This document shows, in pieces, positions 10,803-20,681 of a DNA stretch of 64,000 nucleotides. How positions within the stretch are numbered: position 1 is the stretch's first letter; every line of letters begins with the position of its first letter. The stretch is from Pseudomonas mosselii. Lineage in GTDB: Bacteria > Pseudomonadota > Gammaproteobacteria > Pseudomonadales > Pseudomonadaceae. The position numbers and the translations under genes were made by a program. Location of the stretch: positions 558,001 to 622,000 of the forward strand of contig NZ_CP081966.1 of the NCBI RefSeq assembly GCF_019823065.1. The letters are read 5' to 3'. The notes beneath the pieces are model-generated. The model saw only the letters and a program-made list of their open reading frames with translations. It was not told the DNA's origin and did not search any database.

Positions 10803-11024
10803 GGGCAATCCTGTTCTCGTGGGGGCTGGGCCCGATGGGGTGTACTGCCTGGCGCGACGGGCATCGGAAGGATGCGATCGCGTCCGGTCCAGCTGGGCGT
10901 TCACGGCGCATCCTGGATGCCAGCAGGCGGCGCGCAAGGTGCGCTGCTGCGGGTCGAGATGCCTGTTGCGAGGCCGAGCGTCCGGGCGTGAGCCTGGCGG
11001 GAAGGCTCGAGTATAACAGAGCAA

Positions 11025-11858
11025 TCAGGGTGTGCTGCGTTCCTGCTGCTCAACGGCGAAAGGAAAGTCCTGATTGCCCAGGTAGCGGGCGTTGATCGCC
11101 GCATAGGCCGGCTCCTGCTTGAAGCGTCGCAGTTCTTCGCTGAACGCCTGTGCCAGATGCTCGCGCCCTGGCTTGCGGGCCAGCCCCAGGTACTGCTGGC
11201 GGCGGCTGATCACCAGGGGCAGCGCCTCGACGGTCTGCTCCAGGCCAAGCTGGCGGCTGACATAGCGACCCACCTTGCGGTCGGTCACCAGCAGGTCTAT
11301 GCGCCCGAGCGCCAGCTTGCCAAAGTTGGCTTGGTGGCTGGGCGCCGGTTCCCGGCGGAACAGCGGCGATTCAGCGAAGTCGCCGTCGTAGACATAGCCC
11401 GGCGAGGTGCCCACGGTCAGCCCGGCCAGGTCTTCTAGGCGTTTGACCGGATGGGGGCGCGAGCGGGCCTGGTAAAGGACGAACTCGACCTCTGACATGG
11501 GTTCGTCCGGGTAGACCAGGTAACCCTGGCGCGAGTCGACGCGGAAAATGTCCATTACCGCGTCCGCCTGGCCTTGCTCGACCATGGCCAGGCAGCGCCG
11601 CCAGGGCAGGAACTGCCATTGCACCTCGACGCCCAGGCGCTTGAATACCTCTTCGGTAACCTCGTAGTCGATGCCTTTGGGCTGACCGTTTTCCTGGTAG
11701 AGGTAGGGCGCCCAGTCGTCGCTGACGATGCGCAGGCGTTCGGCATGGGCCAGGGAAGTCAGGCAGGCAAGCCATAACAGGCAGAGAGCATGGATGACCT
11801 TGTACCTGGCGCGTGGCGGGGTCAACGTGGGGAGCCCCCGCAGTGGCACGCCCGGCAT
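11025..11858 (-). CDS. Family-3 periplasmic solute-binding protein (amino-acid type), no transporter nearby
   Basis: About 277 residues from the chosen ATG; the true start is uncertain because a GTG 9 bases further in would also do. A hydrophobic signal segment (LCLLWLACLTSLAHA) precedes a bacterial family-3 binding domain: LRIVSDDWAPYLYQENGQ, GIDYEVTEEVF, and LPWRRCLAMVEQGQADAVMD. No permease or ATPase genes adjoin, so this may be a stand-alone sensor or scavenging protein instead of part of an ABC importer. It starts 5 bases after the stop of the upstream glycosyltransferase-like gene, which points to one transcript. A related orphan protein is encoded at 35601-36338. Confidence 0.7.
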   Translation of the reverse strand: MPGVPLRGLPTLTPPRARYKVIHALCLLWLACLTSLAHAERLRIVSDDWAPYLYQENGQPKGIDYEVTEEVFKRLGVEVQWQFLPWRRCLAMVEQGQADAVMDIFRVDSRQGYLVYPDEPMSEVEFVLYQARSRPHPVKRLEDLAGLTVGTSPGYVYDGDFAESPLFRREPAPSHQANFGKLALGRIDLLVTDRKVGRYVSRQLGLEQTVEALPLVISRRQQYLGLARKPGREHLAQAFSEELRRFKQEPAYAAINARYLGNQDFPFAVEQQERSTP

Positions 11859-11863
11859 GCGGG

Positions 11864-12940
11864 TCAGGCCTGCCGCTGTTTCAGCAGGTGCGTCTCGATC
11901 TCTTGCCTGCGCTGGCCCAGCGCTAGGCGCAGTCCGGGGTGGCGCAGGCACTTACGCAATTGCTCAGGGGCCGGTTGCCCCTCGCGTTGGGTAAGGTTTT
12001 CCAGGGCCTTGTCCCACCATGCGCAGGCGCACGCCCGATCGAATTCGTTTTCGTAGGGGTAGCAGCCATACAACAGTTCGCGAGCGAATTGCCGCTCCTT
12101 GCTGGGAAGTGTAAGGCTCAAGGCCTTGTATGCAAGGCGTTGCAGAGCCGGTGGGCGGGGGAGCTGGTCGTTGACCAGCGCAACGTCCGCCAGTGCCGCC
12201 TCGCTCAACGGCGCGTCGCCGTGCTTGTGCAGCCAGGCCTGGATCTTTGCGCGGAACTGGGCTTTGCGGCTCCAGTAATGGTGGATGACGTCGGTACACT
12301 CGTTGAGCTTGAGCGTACGGTAAGCCACCACCGCAAGGCAGAACTCCTCGAGCGTATAGGCTTCCCTGGCCAATGGGTGCAGTTCGTCCATCAGGGCGAT
12401 GGACTGGTCCAGGATCGGGGCATCCTGTGCGGTGAGCCCGATCACGCCGGAGTTGACCAGCGGCATCTGGCGGTCGGCCAGACCGCGCTCTTCGAGAATG
12501 CCGACCAGGTTCTTGTACAGCAGGCATTTCTGGTTCTCGCCGTAGCGTCCGCCAATAGCGTTGCACAGCAGGCTGCCGGTTGTGACACGGTCGAACAGGT
12601 GCTTGGGTGAGGTACGGAAGAAGGTATCGGTGTCGATGAGCACGGCCAGCGGGTGGTGCCCAAGGACTTGGCGCAGCAGCACGTGCTTGCTGCGGAAATG
12701 GTAGCCGTGTGGCTGGTTCCAGGTTCTGCGGGTGGCCTCGTCGAGCAGGTGAACGGTGACCGGCAGGTTGTAATAGGGCTCGGCGTTGTCGGTGTAGACC
12801 TGGATGTCCATGGACACGCCGGGGGTGGATCGCAGGTGTGCCAAGGCACTGACGATGCTGAAGCAGGCCTCCTGATGGTAAGTGGCCGGACCGAATGCCA
12901 GGTAGACGAGCTGAGGGTGAGCGGAATGAGGGTGCTGCAT
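11864..12940 (-). CDS. Putative GT-A-type glycosyltransferase of unknown role
   Basis: A 358-residue cytosolic protein without signal peptide. It begins with a Rossmann-like strand (PQLVYLAFGPATYH) and has an Asp-x-Asp-type motif in AVLIDTDTFFR near residue 100, following the segment HFRSKHVLLRQVL. This is the layout of nucleotide-sugar-binding GT-A glycosyltransferases. The C-terminal half is alpha-helical and rich in Trp, Arg and Glu. The acceptor is unknown and there are no other sugar genes nearby. The following solute-binding protein gene starts 5 bases after its stop. The family call is by motif and fold pattern only. Confidence 0.6.
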   Translation of the reverse strand: MQHPHSAHPQLVYLAFGPATYHQEACFSIVSALAHLRSTPGVSMDIQVYTDNAEPYYNLPVTVHLLDEATRRTWNQPHGYHFRSKHVLLRQVLGHHPLAVLIDTDTFFRTSPKHLFDRVTTGSLLCNAIGGRYGENQKCLLYKNLVGILEERGLADRQMPLVNSGVIGLTAQDAPILDQSIALMDELHPLAREAYTLEEFCLAVVAYRTLKLNECTDVIHHYWSRKAQFRAKIQAWLHKHGDAPLSEAALADVALVNDQLPRPPALQRLAYKALSLTLPSKERQFARELLYGCYPYENEFDRACACAWWDKALENLTQREGQPAPEQLRKCLRHPGLRLALGQRRQEIETHLLKQRQA

Positions 12941-12971
12941 GCTGGCCGGTAACCTATTGCGAGGCGGAAGT

Positions 12972-13005
12972 GAAGAAGGCTTTAGCCTAAGGCAAAGCCT
13001 TCTTC
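12972..13005. terminator. Perfect 12-bp hairpin downstream of metF
   Basis: GAAGAAGGCTTT at 12972-12983 pairs with AAAGCCTTCTTC at 12994-13005 around a 10-base loop. It lies between the metF stop and the next gene on the same strand. There is no clear U-tail, so termination is likely but not certain. Confidence 0.55.
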
Positions 13006-13038
13006 ATGGCTCTAATTAATTGTTACCGGCAACATCTT

Positions 13039-13884
13039 TCAGCGTGGCAGCTTCAGGTTGTTCCAGATCGCCAGGCTCGGCTCGGCCTGGTTGAGGGTGT
13101 AGAAGTGCAAGCCCGGTGCGCCGCCTTGCAGCAGTTGTTCGCACATGCGGGTGATCACTTCCTCGCCGAAGGCCTGGATGCTGGCGGTGTCGTCGGCATA
13201 GGCTTCCAGCTGCTTGCGGATCCAGCGCGGGATCTCGGCGCCGCAAGCGTCGGAGAAGCGTGCCAGCTTGCTGTAGTTGGTGATTGGCATGATGCCGGGC
13301 ACCACCGGGATGTCCACGCCCAGCTTCTGTGCGCGCTCGACGAAGTAGAAGTAGCTGTCGGCGTTGAAGAAGTACTGGGTGATGGCGCTGTCGGCGCCGG
13401 CCTTGACCTTGTGCACGAAGTTGGCAAGGTCTGCCTCGAAGTTACGCGCCTGTGGGTGCATCTCCGGATACGCGGCCACTTCCAGGTGGAAGTGGTCGCC
13501 GCTTTCCTGGCGAATGAACTCGACCAGGTCGCTGGCGTAGCGCAGCTCGCCACTGGCCATGCCCATGCCGGATGGCAGGTCGCCGCGCAGGGCGACAATG
13601 CGCCTGATGCCGGCGGTCTGGTACTCGGCGAGCAGGGCGCGCAGGTCGTCCTTGCTGTCACCCACGCAGGACAGGTGCGGGGCGGCGGGGACCTTCACTT
13701 CGCTTTCCAGCTGCAGCACGGTGTTCAGCGTGCGGTCGCGGGTCGAGCCACCGGCACCGTAGGTGCAGGAGAAGAAGTCCGGGTTGTAGCTGGCCAACTG
13801 GCGGGCGACGCCCATCAGCTTCTCGTGGCCGGCGTCGGTCTTGGTTGGGAAGAACTCGAAACTGTAGCGGCGTTCTTGTGACAT
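13039..13884 (-). CDS. metF: 5,10-methylenetetrahydrofolate reductase
   Basis: A 281-residue FAD-dependent TIM-barrel enzyme that reduces 5,10-methylene-THF to 5-methyl-THF, the methyl donor for methionine synthesis. The start MSQERRYSFEFFPTKT was chosen because the family's catalytic Glu sits in the SFEFFPTK strand close to the N-terminus, and an AAGGAACGAGAG ribosome site precedes it. Other family segments are FFSCTYGAGGSTRD, IVALRGDLPSGMG and ADSAITQYFFNADSY. It follows ahcY on the same strand, and the pair is an operon found widely in pseudomonads. Control by the SAH riboswitch upstream of ahcY is expected to extend to it. Confidence 0.95.
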   Translation of the reverse strand: MSQERRYSFEFFPTKTDAGHEKLMGVARQLASYNPDFFSCTYGAGGSTRDRTLNTVLQLESEVKVPAAPHLSCVGDSKDDLRALLAEYQTAGIRRIVALRGDLPSGMGMASGELRYASDLVEFIRQESGDHFHLEVAAYPEMHPQARNFEADLANFVHKVKAGADSAITQYFFNADSYFYFVERAQKLGVDIPVVPGIMPITNYSKLARFSDACGAEIPRWIRKQLEAYADDTASIQAFGEEVITRMCEQLLQGGAPGLHFYTLNQAEPSLAIWNNLKLPR

Positions 13885-13984
13885 CTCTCGTTCCTTCGGT
13901 GGCGCGCCCGGGGCGGCTACCTGCAAATAAAAGCCAGGACGGTTGGGGCCGGCCTGGCTCGGACATCGGTACGACGCGTTGCCA

Positions 13985-14015
13985 GCCAGCGCCAGGGCGA
14001 TAGCCCGGCGCTGGC
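13985..14015. other. Strong intercistronic hairpin between ahcY and metF
   Basis: GCCAGCGCC at 13985-13993 pairs with GGCGCTGGC at 14007-14015. The stem continues through GGGC/GCCC to a GATA tetraloop, with one bulged A. It lies 9 bases after the ahcY stop on the transcript and lacks a U-run. It may be a processing, stabilising or attenuating structure that sets the ratio of ahcY to metF. Confidence 0.6.
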
Positions 14016-14023
14016 GCCGCTGC

Positions 14024-15598
<1,575 letters not shown>

Positions 15599-15730
15599 TT
15601 ATAGCCGCGGGCGTGTGACACACCCAAGACTTTCTGTCGATTAATCGAGACGATAGTCGATGTTCAATGGAGGGTGGCCGAGCGGTCTGCCATCATTAGC
15701 CCATGTGAGCCAGGCAGGTCAGGAGTACAG

Positions 15731-16132
15731 ATGAACTTTCACACCCGCAAATGGGTAAAACCCGAAGACCTCAACCCCAACGGCACCCTGTTCGGCGGCA
15801 GCCTGCTGCGCTGGATCGACGAGGAGGCGGCGATCTACGCCATTGTCCAGCTGGGCAACCAGCGCGTGGTGACCAAGTACATTTCCGAGATCAACTTCGT
15901 CAGCGCCTCGCGCCAGGGCGACATCATCGAGCTGGGCATTACCGCCACCGAGTTCGGCCGCACTTCGATCACCCTCAAGTGCGAAGTGCGCAACAAGATC
16001 ACTCGCAGGGCCATCCTCACAGTCGACAAGATGGTCTTCGTCAACCTCGGCGAGGACGGGCTGCCGGCGCCGCACGGGCGTACCGAGATCAAGTACATCC
16101 AGGATCAGTTCCCGGACAGCGCGGTCGAATAA
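15731..16132 (+). CDS. Acyl-CoA thioesterase of the YciA/hotdog family
   Basis: A 133-residue single hotdog-domain protein. The signature NPNGTLFGGSLLRWIDEEAA near residues 13-32 carries the catalytic Asp and the hot-dog helix, and VSASRQGDIIELG follows. YciA-type enzymes hydrolyse a broad range of acyl-CoAs. The ATG at 15731 has an ideal AGGAG 5-9 bases before it, so the longer frame upstream was rejected. The gene is divergent from ahcY and convergent with the antiporter gene, and appears to be a single-gene unit. Confidence 0.85.
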   Translation: MNFHTRKWVKPEDLNPNGTLFGGSLLRWIDEEAAIYAIVQLGNQRVVTKYISEINFVSASRQGDIIELGITATEFGRTSITLKCEVRNKITRRAILTVDKMVFVNLGEDGLPAPHGRTEIKYIQDQFPDSAVE

Positions 16133-16148
16133 GCGCTGGAGCGTTCGT

Positions 16149-16171
16149 GGGAGCGGCGCACCGCCGCTCCC
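16149..16171. terminator. Hairpin between convergent thioesterase and antiporter genes
   Basis: A perfect 10-bp stem, GGGAGCGGCG / CGCCGCTCCC, with a 3-base loop lies centrally in the 45-base gap between the two convergent stop codons. It has no strong U-tail on either side. The sequence resembles half of a REP unit. Confidence 0.6.
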
Positions 16172-16177
16172 TCGCTA

Positions 16178-17416
16178 TTACTCGGTTTGTGTGCTGACCT
16201 TGCGCACCACCTTGCCGACCGTCAGACCCTGCACCAGGATCGACGACAGCACCACGATGTAGGTGATCGACAGCAGCAGGTCACGTTCATCGCCCTGTGG
16301 CAGGGACAGCGCCAGGGCCACCGACACGCCACCACGCAGGCCGCCCCAGGTCAGCACGCGGATGGTGCCCTGCGGCACGGTCCGCCAGCGGCGCAGCAAC
16401 ACGATGGCTGGCGCCACGGTCAGCAGGCGCGAGGCCAGCACCGCCAGCGCCAGCACGCCACCGGCCGCCAGGTGCAGCCAGTTGAAGGGCAGCAGCAACA
16501 GCTCCAGGCCGATCAGGGCGAACAGCAGGGCGTTGAGCATGTCGTCGATCAGTTCCCAGAATCCGTCCATGTAGCGACGTGTCATGTCGTTCATCGCCAG
16601 GTTGCGCCCCAGGTTGCCGATAATCAGGCCGGCCACCACCATGGCGATCGGCGCCGACACATGCAGCTCGTAGCACATGGCCGAGCCACCGATCACCAGC
16701 GCCAGGGTCAGCATGACCTCGACCTGGTATTGCTCGACGCTCTTGATCATGCGGTAGGTGGCGTAGCCGATCAGCCCGCCGAACACCACTCCACCGATGG
16801 CTTCGCGGGCGAACAGCAGGGCCGTGTCAGACACGCTCGGGGTCTCGCCCAGCTGGATGATGCCCAGCAGCACGGTGAACACCACCACCGCGGTGCCGTC
16901 GTTGAACAGCGACTCACCTACGATGGTGGTCTTCAGCGGTTTCGAGGCGTTGGCGGTGCGCAGCGCGCCGAGCACGGCGATCGGGTCGGTTGGCGAGATC
17001 AGCGCGCCGAACAGCAGGCAGTAGATCAGCGGCACGTTCCAGCCGAACAGAGCGAACACCCAGTGCGCCAGGTAGCCGATCACCACGGTGGCGATCAGCA
17101 CCCCGATAGTGGCCAACAGGCCGATCGGCCAGCGGTAGCTGCGCAGGTCAGCGAGGTTGACGTGCAGGGCGCCGGCGAACAGCAGGAACGACAGCATCCA
17201 GTGCATCAACAGGTCATTGAAGTCGATCTGGTTCATCAGGCCTTCGACGCGCTCTTCCAGGCCGGGGAAGCCGATCAGGCTCAGGCCCTGCAGTATCAGG
17301 GAGAACAGCAGTGCGGTGACCATCACGCCGATGGCCGGCGGTAGGCCGATGAAGCGGTAGTTCACATAGGTGAGGAGGGTGGTGAGGCAGATAAACGCGG
17401 CAACTAATTCAAGCAT
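16178..17416 (-). CDS. Na+/H+ antiporter, CPA1 family
   Basis: A 412-residue polytopic membrane protein with about 12 hydrophobic segments. The conserved CPA1 core is present: LLFGALISPTDPIAVLGALR and GESLFNDGTAVVVFTVLLG, the latter holding the Asn-Asp pair at the ion-binding site. The start MLELVAAFICLTTLLTYV was chosen because hydrophobic family sequence begins there; the frame continues upstream without similarity. It should exchange cytosolic Na+ (or K+) for H+ across the inner membrane. There is no long cytosolic C-terminal domain, unlike eukaryotic NHEs. Confidence 0.88.
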   Translation of the reverse strand: MLELVAAFICLTTLLTYVNYRFIGLPPAIGVMVTALLFSLILQGLSLIGFPGLEERVEGLMNQIDFNDLLMHWMLSFLLFAGALHVNLADLRSYRWPIGLLATIGVLIATVVIGYLAHWVFALFGWNVPLIYCLLFGALISPTDPIAVLGALRTANASKPLKTTIVGESLFNDGTAVVVFTVLLGIIQLGETPSVSDTALLFAREAIGGVVFGGLIGYATYRMIKSVEQYQVEVMLTLALVIGGSAMCYELHVSAPIAMVVAGLIIGNLGRNLAMNDMTRRYMDGFWELIDDMLNALLFALIGLELLLLPFNWLHLAAGGVLALAVLASRLLTVAPAIVLLRRWRTVPQGTIRVLTWGGLRGGVSVALALSLPQGDERDLLLSITYIVVLSSILVQGLTVGKVVRKVSTQTE

Positions 17417-17612
17417 CCCGAATCCTGTAACAGTGGCTTCCAAGTCGTTTCCCGAGTAACTCGGGCAGTTCTTGGATGATCTGGCGCGGGGCTCGGGACA
17501 CACCTTATGACCGGAAATACCAAATTCGTTCCTCAGAACGGATTGCAGATTCTTAATGGGAGCAAGCGTTATAGTGCGTGCAGCCGCCTGGTCATTGCGC
17601 AAGGAGCCCCGC

Positions 17613-18446
17613 GTGCTGGCAACCTCCCTGGTACTGGTCGCAGCCCTGCTCCACGCGACCTGGAACACCCTCATCAAATTCAGCGGCGAACGCCTTCTGG
17701 TGATCGCCAGCATGGACCTGGTCGCACTGGTCTTCGCCATTCTGGCGGTGGCGTTCGTCGATTTTCCCCCGGCGGGCATCTGGCCCTGGCTGCTGGCATC
17801 GGCGCTGGCCGAGCAGCTCTACCGCTACCTGCTGATCAAAGCCTATCGCGTCGGTGACCTGGGGCTGGTCTATCCGTTGATGCGTGGTTTGTCGCCGTTG
17901 GTCGTGCTCGGACTGACCCTGGCTTTTGCCGGCGAGTCGCTCAGCCAGCAGCAGATCATCGGCATCCTGCTGATCCCCTGCGGCATGGCCTGCCTGTTGT
18001 GGCAGGGTGGTGGCGGTGATCGCCTGCCCTGGTCGATGCTGCCGGTGGTGGCCCTGATCGGCCTGTGCATCGGCTGCTACACCTGGTTCGACGGCCAGGC
18101 CGTGCGCCTGTGGGGCAAGCCCTGGGATTACCTGGTGTGGCTGACCCTGCTCAGCGCCTGGCCGTTCCCGTTGCTGGCCGGGGTGGCGCGGCGGGCACCG
18201 TTCGCCATGTTTTGGCGCACTCAGTGGCGTCTCGGGCTGGCGGTGGGGGTGTGCGTGCTGCTGAGCTACGCCCTGGTGCTGTGGGCCATGCACCTGGGAT
18301 CGGTGGCGGAGGCGGCGGCGCTGCGCGAGCTGAGCGTGATCCTCGTGGTGTTGCTGGGCATGCGTTACCTCAAAGAACCTTTTGGCGGGCCGAGACTCCT
18401 AGCTTGCGGGCTGGTCCTGGCCGGCATGCTGGTGATGAAGCTGTGA
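17613..18446 (+). CDS. EamA/DMT-superfamily transporter
   Basis: A 277-residue membrane protein with about 9-10 hydrophobic segments arranged as two EamA repeats. I place the start at a GTG (17613) because AAGGAG stands 6 bases before it. The N-terminus VLATSLVLVAALLHATWNTL is typical of EamA proteins, as are the DLGLVYPLMRGLSPLVVLG motif at the end of repeat one and EAAALRELSVILVVLLGMR in repeat two. Members export small metabolites; the substrate here is unknown. It is followed after 31 bases by a MAPEG gene in the same direction, probably cotranscribed. Confidence 0.85.
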   Translation: MLATSLVLVAALLHATWNTLIKFSGERLLVIASMDLVALVFAILAVAFVDFPPAGIWPWLLASALAEQLYRYLLIKAYRVGDLGLVYPLMRGLSPLVVLGLTLAFAGESLSQQQIIGILLIPCGMACLLWQGGGGDRLPWSMLPVVALIGLCIGCYTWFDGQAVRLWGKPWDYLVWLTLLSAWPFPLLAGVARRAPFAMFWRTQWRLGLAVGVCVLLSYALVLWAMHLGSVAEAAALRELSVILVVLLGMRYLKEPFGGPRLLACGLVLAGMLVMKL

Positions 18447-18477
18447 ACCGATCCTCTGTGAACAAGGAGTCCTGTAG

Positions 18478-18864
18478 ATGACCGTTGCCCTGTGGTGCAT
18501 TCTCGTCGCGCTGTTCCTGCCGCCGCTGTGCGCATTGATCGCCAAGCTCAGCAGCGGGTATTTTGGCCTGCGCGCCAATCACGACCCGCGTGCGTTCCTG
18601 GACAAGCTGGAAGGGTTGCCTCGACGCGCCCATGCTGCCCAGCTGAACGGCTATGAGGCGTTTCCCGCGTTTGCCGCGGCGGTTCTTGTGGCCGATATCG
18701 TCGGCAATGCCGAGCAGGTGACCCAGGATGTGCTGGGGGTGGTGTACATCACCAGCCGGCTGCTCTACATCATCTGCTACCTGGCGGACTGGGCGGTGCT
18801 GCGTTCGCTGGTGTGGTTCGTTGGGATGGCGCTGATTGTGTCGTTCTTCGTCGTATCGATCTGA
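18478..18864 (+). CDS. MAPEG-family membrane protein
   Basis: A 128-residue protein with four hydrophobic helices, the size and layout of bacterial MAPEG proteins (relatives of microsomal glutathione transferase). The family pattern HAAQLNGYEAFPAFAAAVLVA, with Asn and Glu-Ala-Phe-Pro in helix 2, is clear. AAGGAGT lies just before the start. Biochemical function of these short bacterial members is not established. Confidence 0.85.
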   Translation: MTVALWCILVALFLPPLCALIAKLSSGYFGLRANHDPRAFLDKLEGLPRRAHAAQLNGYEAFPAFAAAVLVADIVGNAEQVTQDVLGVVYITSRLLYIICYLADWAVLRSLVWFVGMALIVSFFVVSI

Positions 18865-18868
18865 ATGG

Positions 18869-18925
18869 ATCGCGGGGCAAGCCCGCTCCCACGCAATCAT
18901 CGTGGGAGCGGGCTTGCCCCGCGAT
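18869..18925. repeat. REP pair (type 'GTGGGAGCGGGCTTGCCCC')
   Basis: Two perfect 25-base inverted copies (18869-18893 and 18901-18925) around a 7-base spacer. They sit between the MAPEG gene and the 3' end of mltA, which is convergent. Same variant as at 25247, 54483 and 55456. Confidence 0.9.
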
Positions 18926-18933
18926 AGCGTCTG

Positions 18934-20085
18934 TCAGGGTACTTTCGGCACTTCAGGCAAAGGCTGACCTTTGGGCCACAGCATCCAGATCTGTCCCTGC
19001 TGCTTCATGTTCCCCGCCAGCTCGCCGGCCTCGTGGCCGGTGCCCCAGAACAGGTCCGCGCGCACTTCGCCGGTGATGGCGCCGCCGGTGTCCTGGGCGC
19101 CGACCGGACGCACCACCGGGCTGCCGTCCGGGCGGGTGGTGGAGAGCCACAGCAGGCTGCCCAAGGGGATTACCTTGCGGTCGATCGCCACGCTGTAGCC
19201 TGCGGTCAGCGGCACGTTGAGCGAGCCGCGCGGCCCCTCGTTGCTGTCCGGGCGGGTACTGAAGAACACGTAGCTCGGGTTGCTGGCCAGCAGCTCGGGC
19301 ACGCGCTGCGGGTTGGCCTGGGCCCAGGCGTGGATGCTGCCCATGGTCACCTCCTCTTTCGGCAGCTGTCCCTGTTCCACCAGCCAGCGTCCGATCGGGC
19401 GGTACGGGTGGCCGTTCTGGTCGGCGTAGCCCAGGCGCAACTGGCGGCCGTTCTCCAGCTGGATACGGCCCGAGCCTTGAATCTGCAGGAATTGCAGGTC
19501 CATCGGGTCGGTCAGCCAGGCCAGCACCGGCGCCTTGGCGCCGTCGCGGTTGATCACCTCGGCGGTGTCGTAGGGTTTGAGCACCCGTCCGTCAAGGCGC
19601 CCGCGCAGGCGTTTGCCCTTGAGCTCGGGGTGCACGCTGGCCAGGTCGACCACGATCATGTCCTCGGGCACCCCATACACCGGTACATGCGCGCTGTCGG
19701 TGCGGGCCAGGCTGCCGGGGTAGACCGGCTCGTAGTAGCCGGTGATCAGGCCGTTGGCGCTGTTCTGCGCCGAACGCAGGGCATAGACCTGCAGATTCTG
19801 TTCGAGGAAGGTGCGCACCTGGGCGGCATTCGCCGTTGCCGAGCCGGCTGCTTCGCAGGTGGCGGCCCACACCGGGTCGCGCCTTAGCTTCTCGCAGCCA
19901 TTGCGCCAGGCGTAGAAGCCGGCCAACAGGTCGTCGTCGCTGACCTGGGGCAGATCCTTGAAAGTAGCTGGTACGTAGGTGGCGATGGCGTGGGGTTCGG
20001 GTTTGGCGCTTTCACCGCCGTTGCAGCCGGCCAGGAGCGCCAGGGCGGGCAGTGCCCAAGCGAAATGGCGCAATGCAGATTTCAT
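18934..20085 (-). CDS. mltA: Membrane-bound lytic murein transglycosylase A
   Basis: A 383-residue lipoprotein. The N-terminus MKSALRHFAWALPALALLAGC has a lipobox (LLAGC), placing the enzyme at the outer membrane. The MltA domain segment ITGYYEPVYPGSLART and the C-terminal 3D domain with three Asp-containing motifs (VGAQDTGGAITGEVRADLFWG) are present; the Asp in QDTGGA is the catalytic acid. MltA cleaves peptidoglycan glycan strands to give 1,6-anhydro muropeptides. The 3' end abuts a REP pair. Confidence 0.93.
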   Translation of the reverse strand: MKSALRHFAWALPALALLAGCNGGESAKPEPHAIATYVPATFKDLPQVSDDDLLAGFYAWRNGCEKLRRDPVWAATCEAAGSATANAAQVRTFLEQNLQVYALRSAQNSANGLITGYYEPVYPGSLARTDSAHVPVYGVPEDMIVVDLASVHPELKGKRLRGRLDGRVLKPYDTAEVINRDGAKAPVLAWLTDPMDLQFLQIQGSGRIQLENGRQLRLGYADQNGHPYRPIGRWLVEQGQLPKEEVTMGSIHAWAQANPQRVPELLASNPSYVFFSTRPDSNEGPRGSLNVPLTAGYSVAIDRKVIPLGSLLWLSTTRPDGSPVVRPVGAQDTGGAITGEVRADLFWGTGHEAGELAGNMKQQGQIWMLWPKGQPLPEVPKVP

Positions 20086-20204
20086 GTTGTCGATCCTGTG
20101 TGGGGAAAAGCATGAAGATTCACCCCTGTTTTCTGTGTGGCTATTGGTCTTTGCCCCCGGGGCGGCGATACTGGCCGCCCGTTTTCCTGGCCGAAGAGAC
20201 CGTG

Positions 20205-20651
20205 ATGTTCAAGCGATTGACCGTAGTACTGCTCGCCGCCCTTGCCCTGAGCGCCTGTGACGGCGTCGACCCCAACTCGCCGTTGGGCCAGCGCAAGGCG
20301 ATCTTCAAGCAGATGCTCAAGACCAGCGAAGACATGGGCGGCATGCTGCGCGGGCGCTTGCCCTTCGACGGCGTGAAGTTCGCCGATGGCGCGGCGAAGC
20401 TGGACAGCCTGGCCCATGCACCGTGGCAGCACTTCCCACAGGCGCGCGACGCGGGTGATAGCAGCGCGCGGGCCGCGGTCTGGGAGCGCCAGGCGCGATT
20501 TCAGGACCTGGCCCGGCAACTGGAGGGCGTCACTGGCGAGCTGGTCGCGGTGACCCGTACCCAGCCACTGGACGCAGCCCAGGTGAAGGCGCCGATGGAC
20601 AAGGTCGAGGCGGCGTGCAAGGCCTGTCATAGCGAGTTTCGCAATCACTGA
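20205..20651 (+). CDS. Cytochrome c'-like lipoprotein
   Basis: A 148-residue protein. MFKRLTVVLLAALALSACDG is a signal peptide with a lipobox (LSAC). The C-terminus carries the heme attachment motif CKACH six residues before the end, where cytochromes c' place it, and the rest reads as a four-helix bundle (KQMLKTSEDMGGMLRG, DSSARAAVWERQARF). Cytochromes c' bind NO and other gases and may protect the envelope. Divergent from mltA with only ~120 bases between. A longer frame upstream exists but does not look coding. Confidence 0.8.
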   Translation: MFKRLTVVLLAALALSACDGVDPNSPLGQRKAIFKQMLKTSEDMGGMLRGRLPFDGVKFADGAAKLDSLAHAPWQHFPQARDAGDSSARAAVWERQARFQDLARQLEGVTGELVAVTRTQPLDAAQVKAPMDKVEAACKACHSEFRNH

Positions 20652-20681
20652 GCCAAGGGGCTCTTGTGGGAAGCTATCCGG

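Noticed and set aside
8874-10991. A 705-codon open frame opposite rhlE
   Set aside because: Its composition is low-complexity Ala/Leu/Val derived from the reverse of the Gly/Gln/Arg tail of RhlE; no family motifs.
11025-11951. Start of the solute-binding gene at the first in-frame ATG (11951)
   Set aside because: That start would overlap the upstream gene's coding end by 88 bases and adds 31 Pro/Ala/Arg-rich residues ahead of the signal peptide, which is implausible.
15606-15730. Possible small RNA or tRNA between ahcY and the thioesterase gene
   Set aside because: The segment shows no cloverleaf or conserved RNA pattern; it looks like two divergent promoters.
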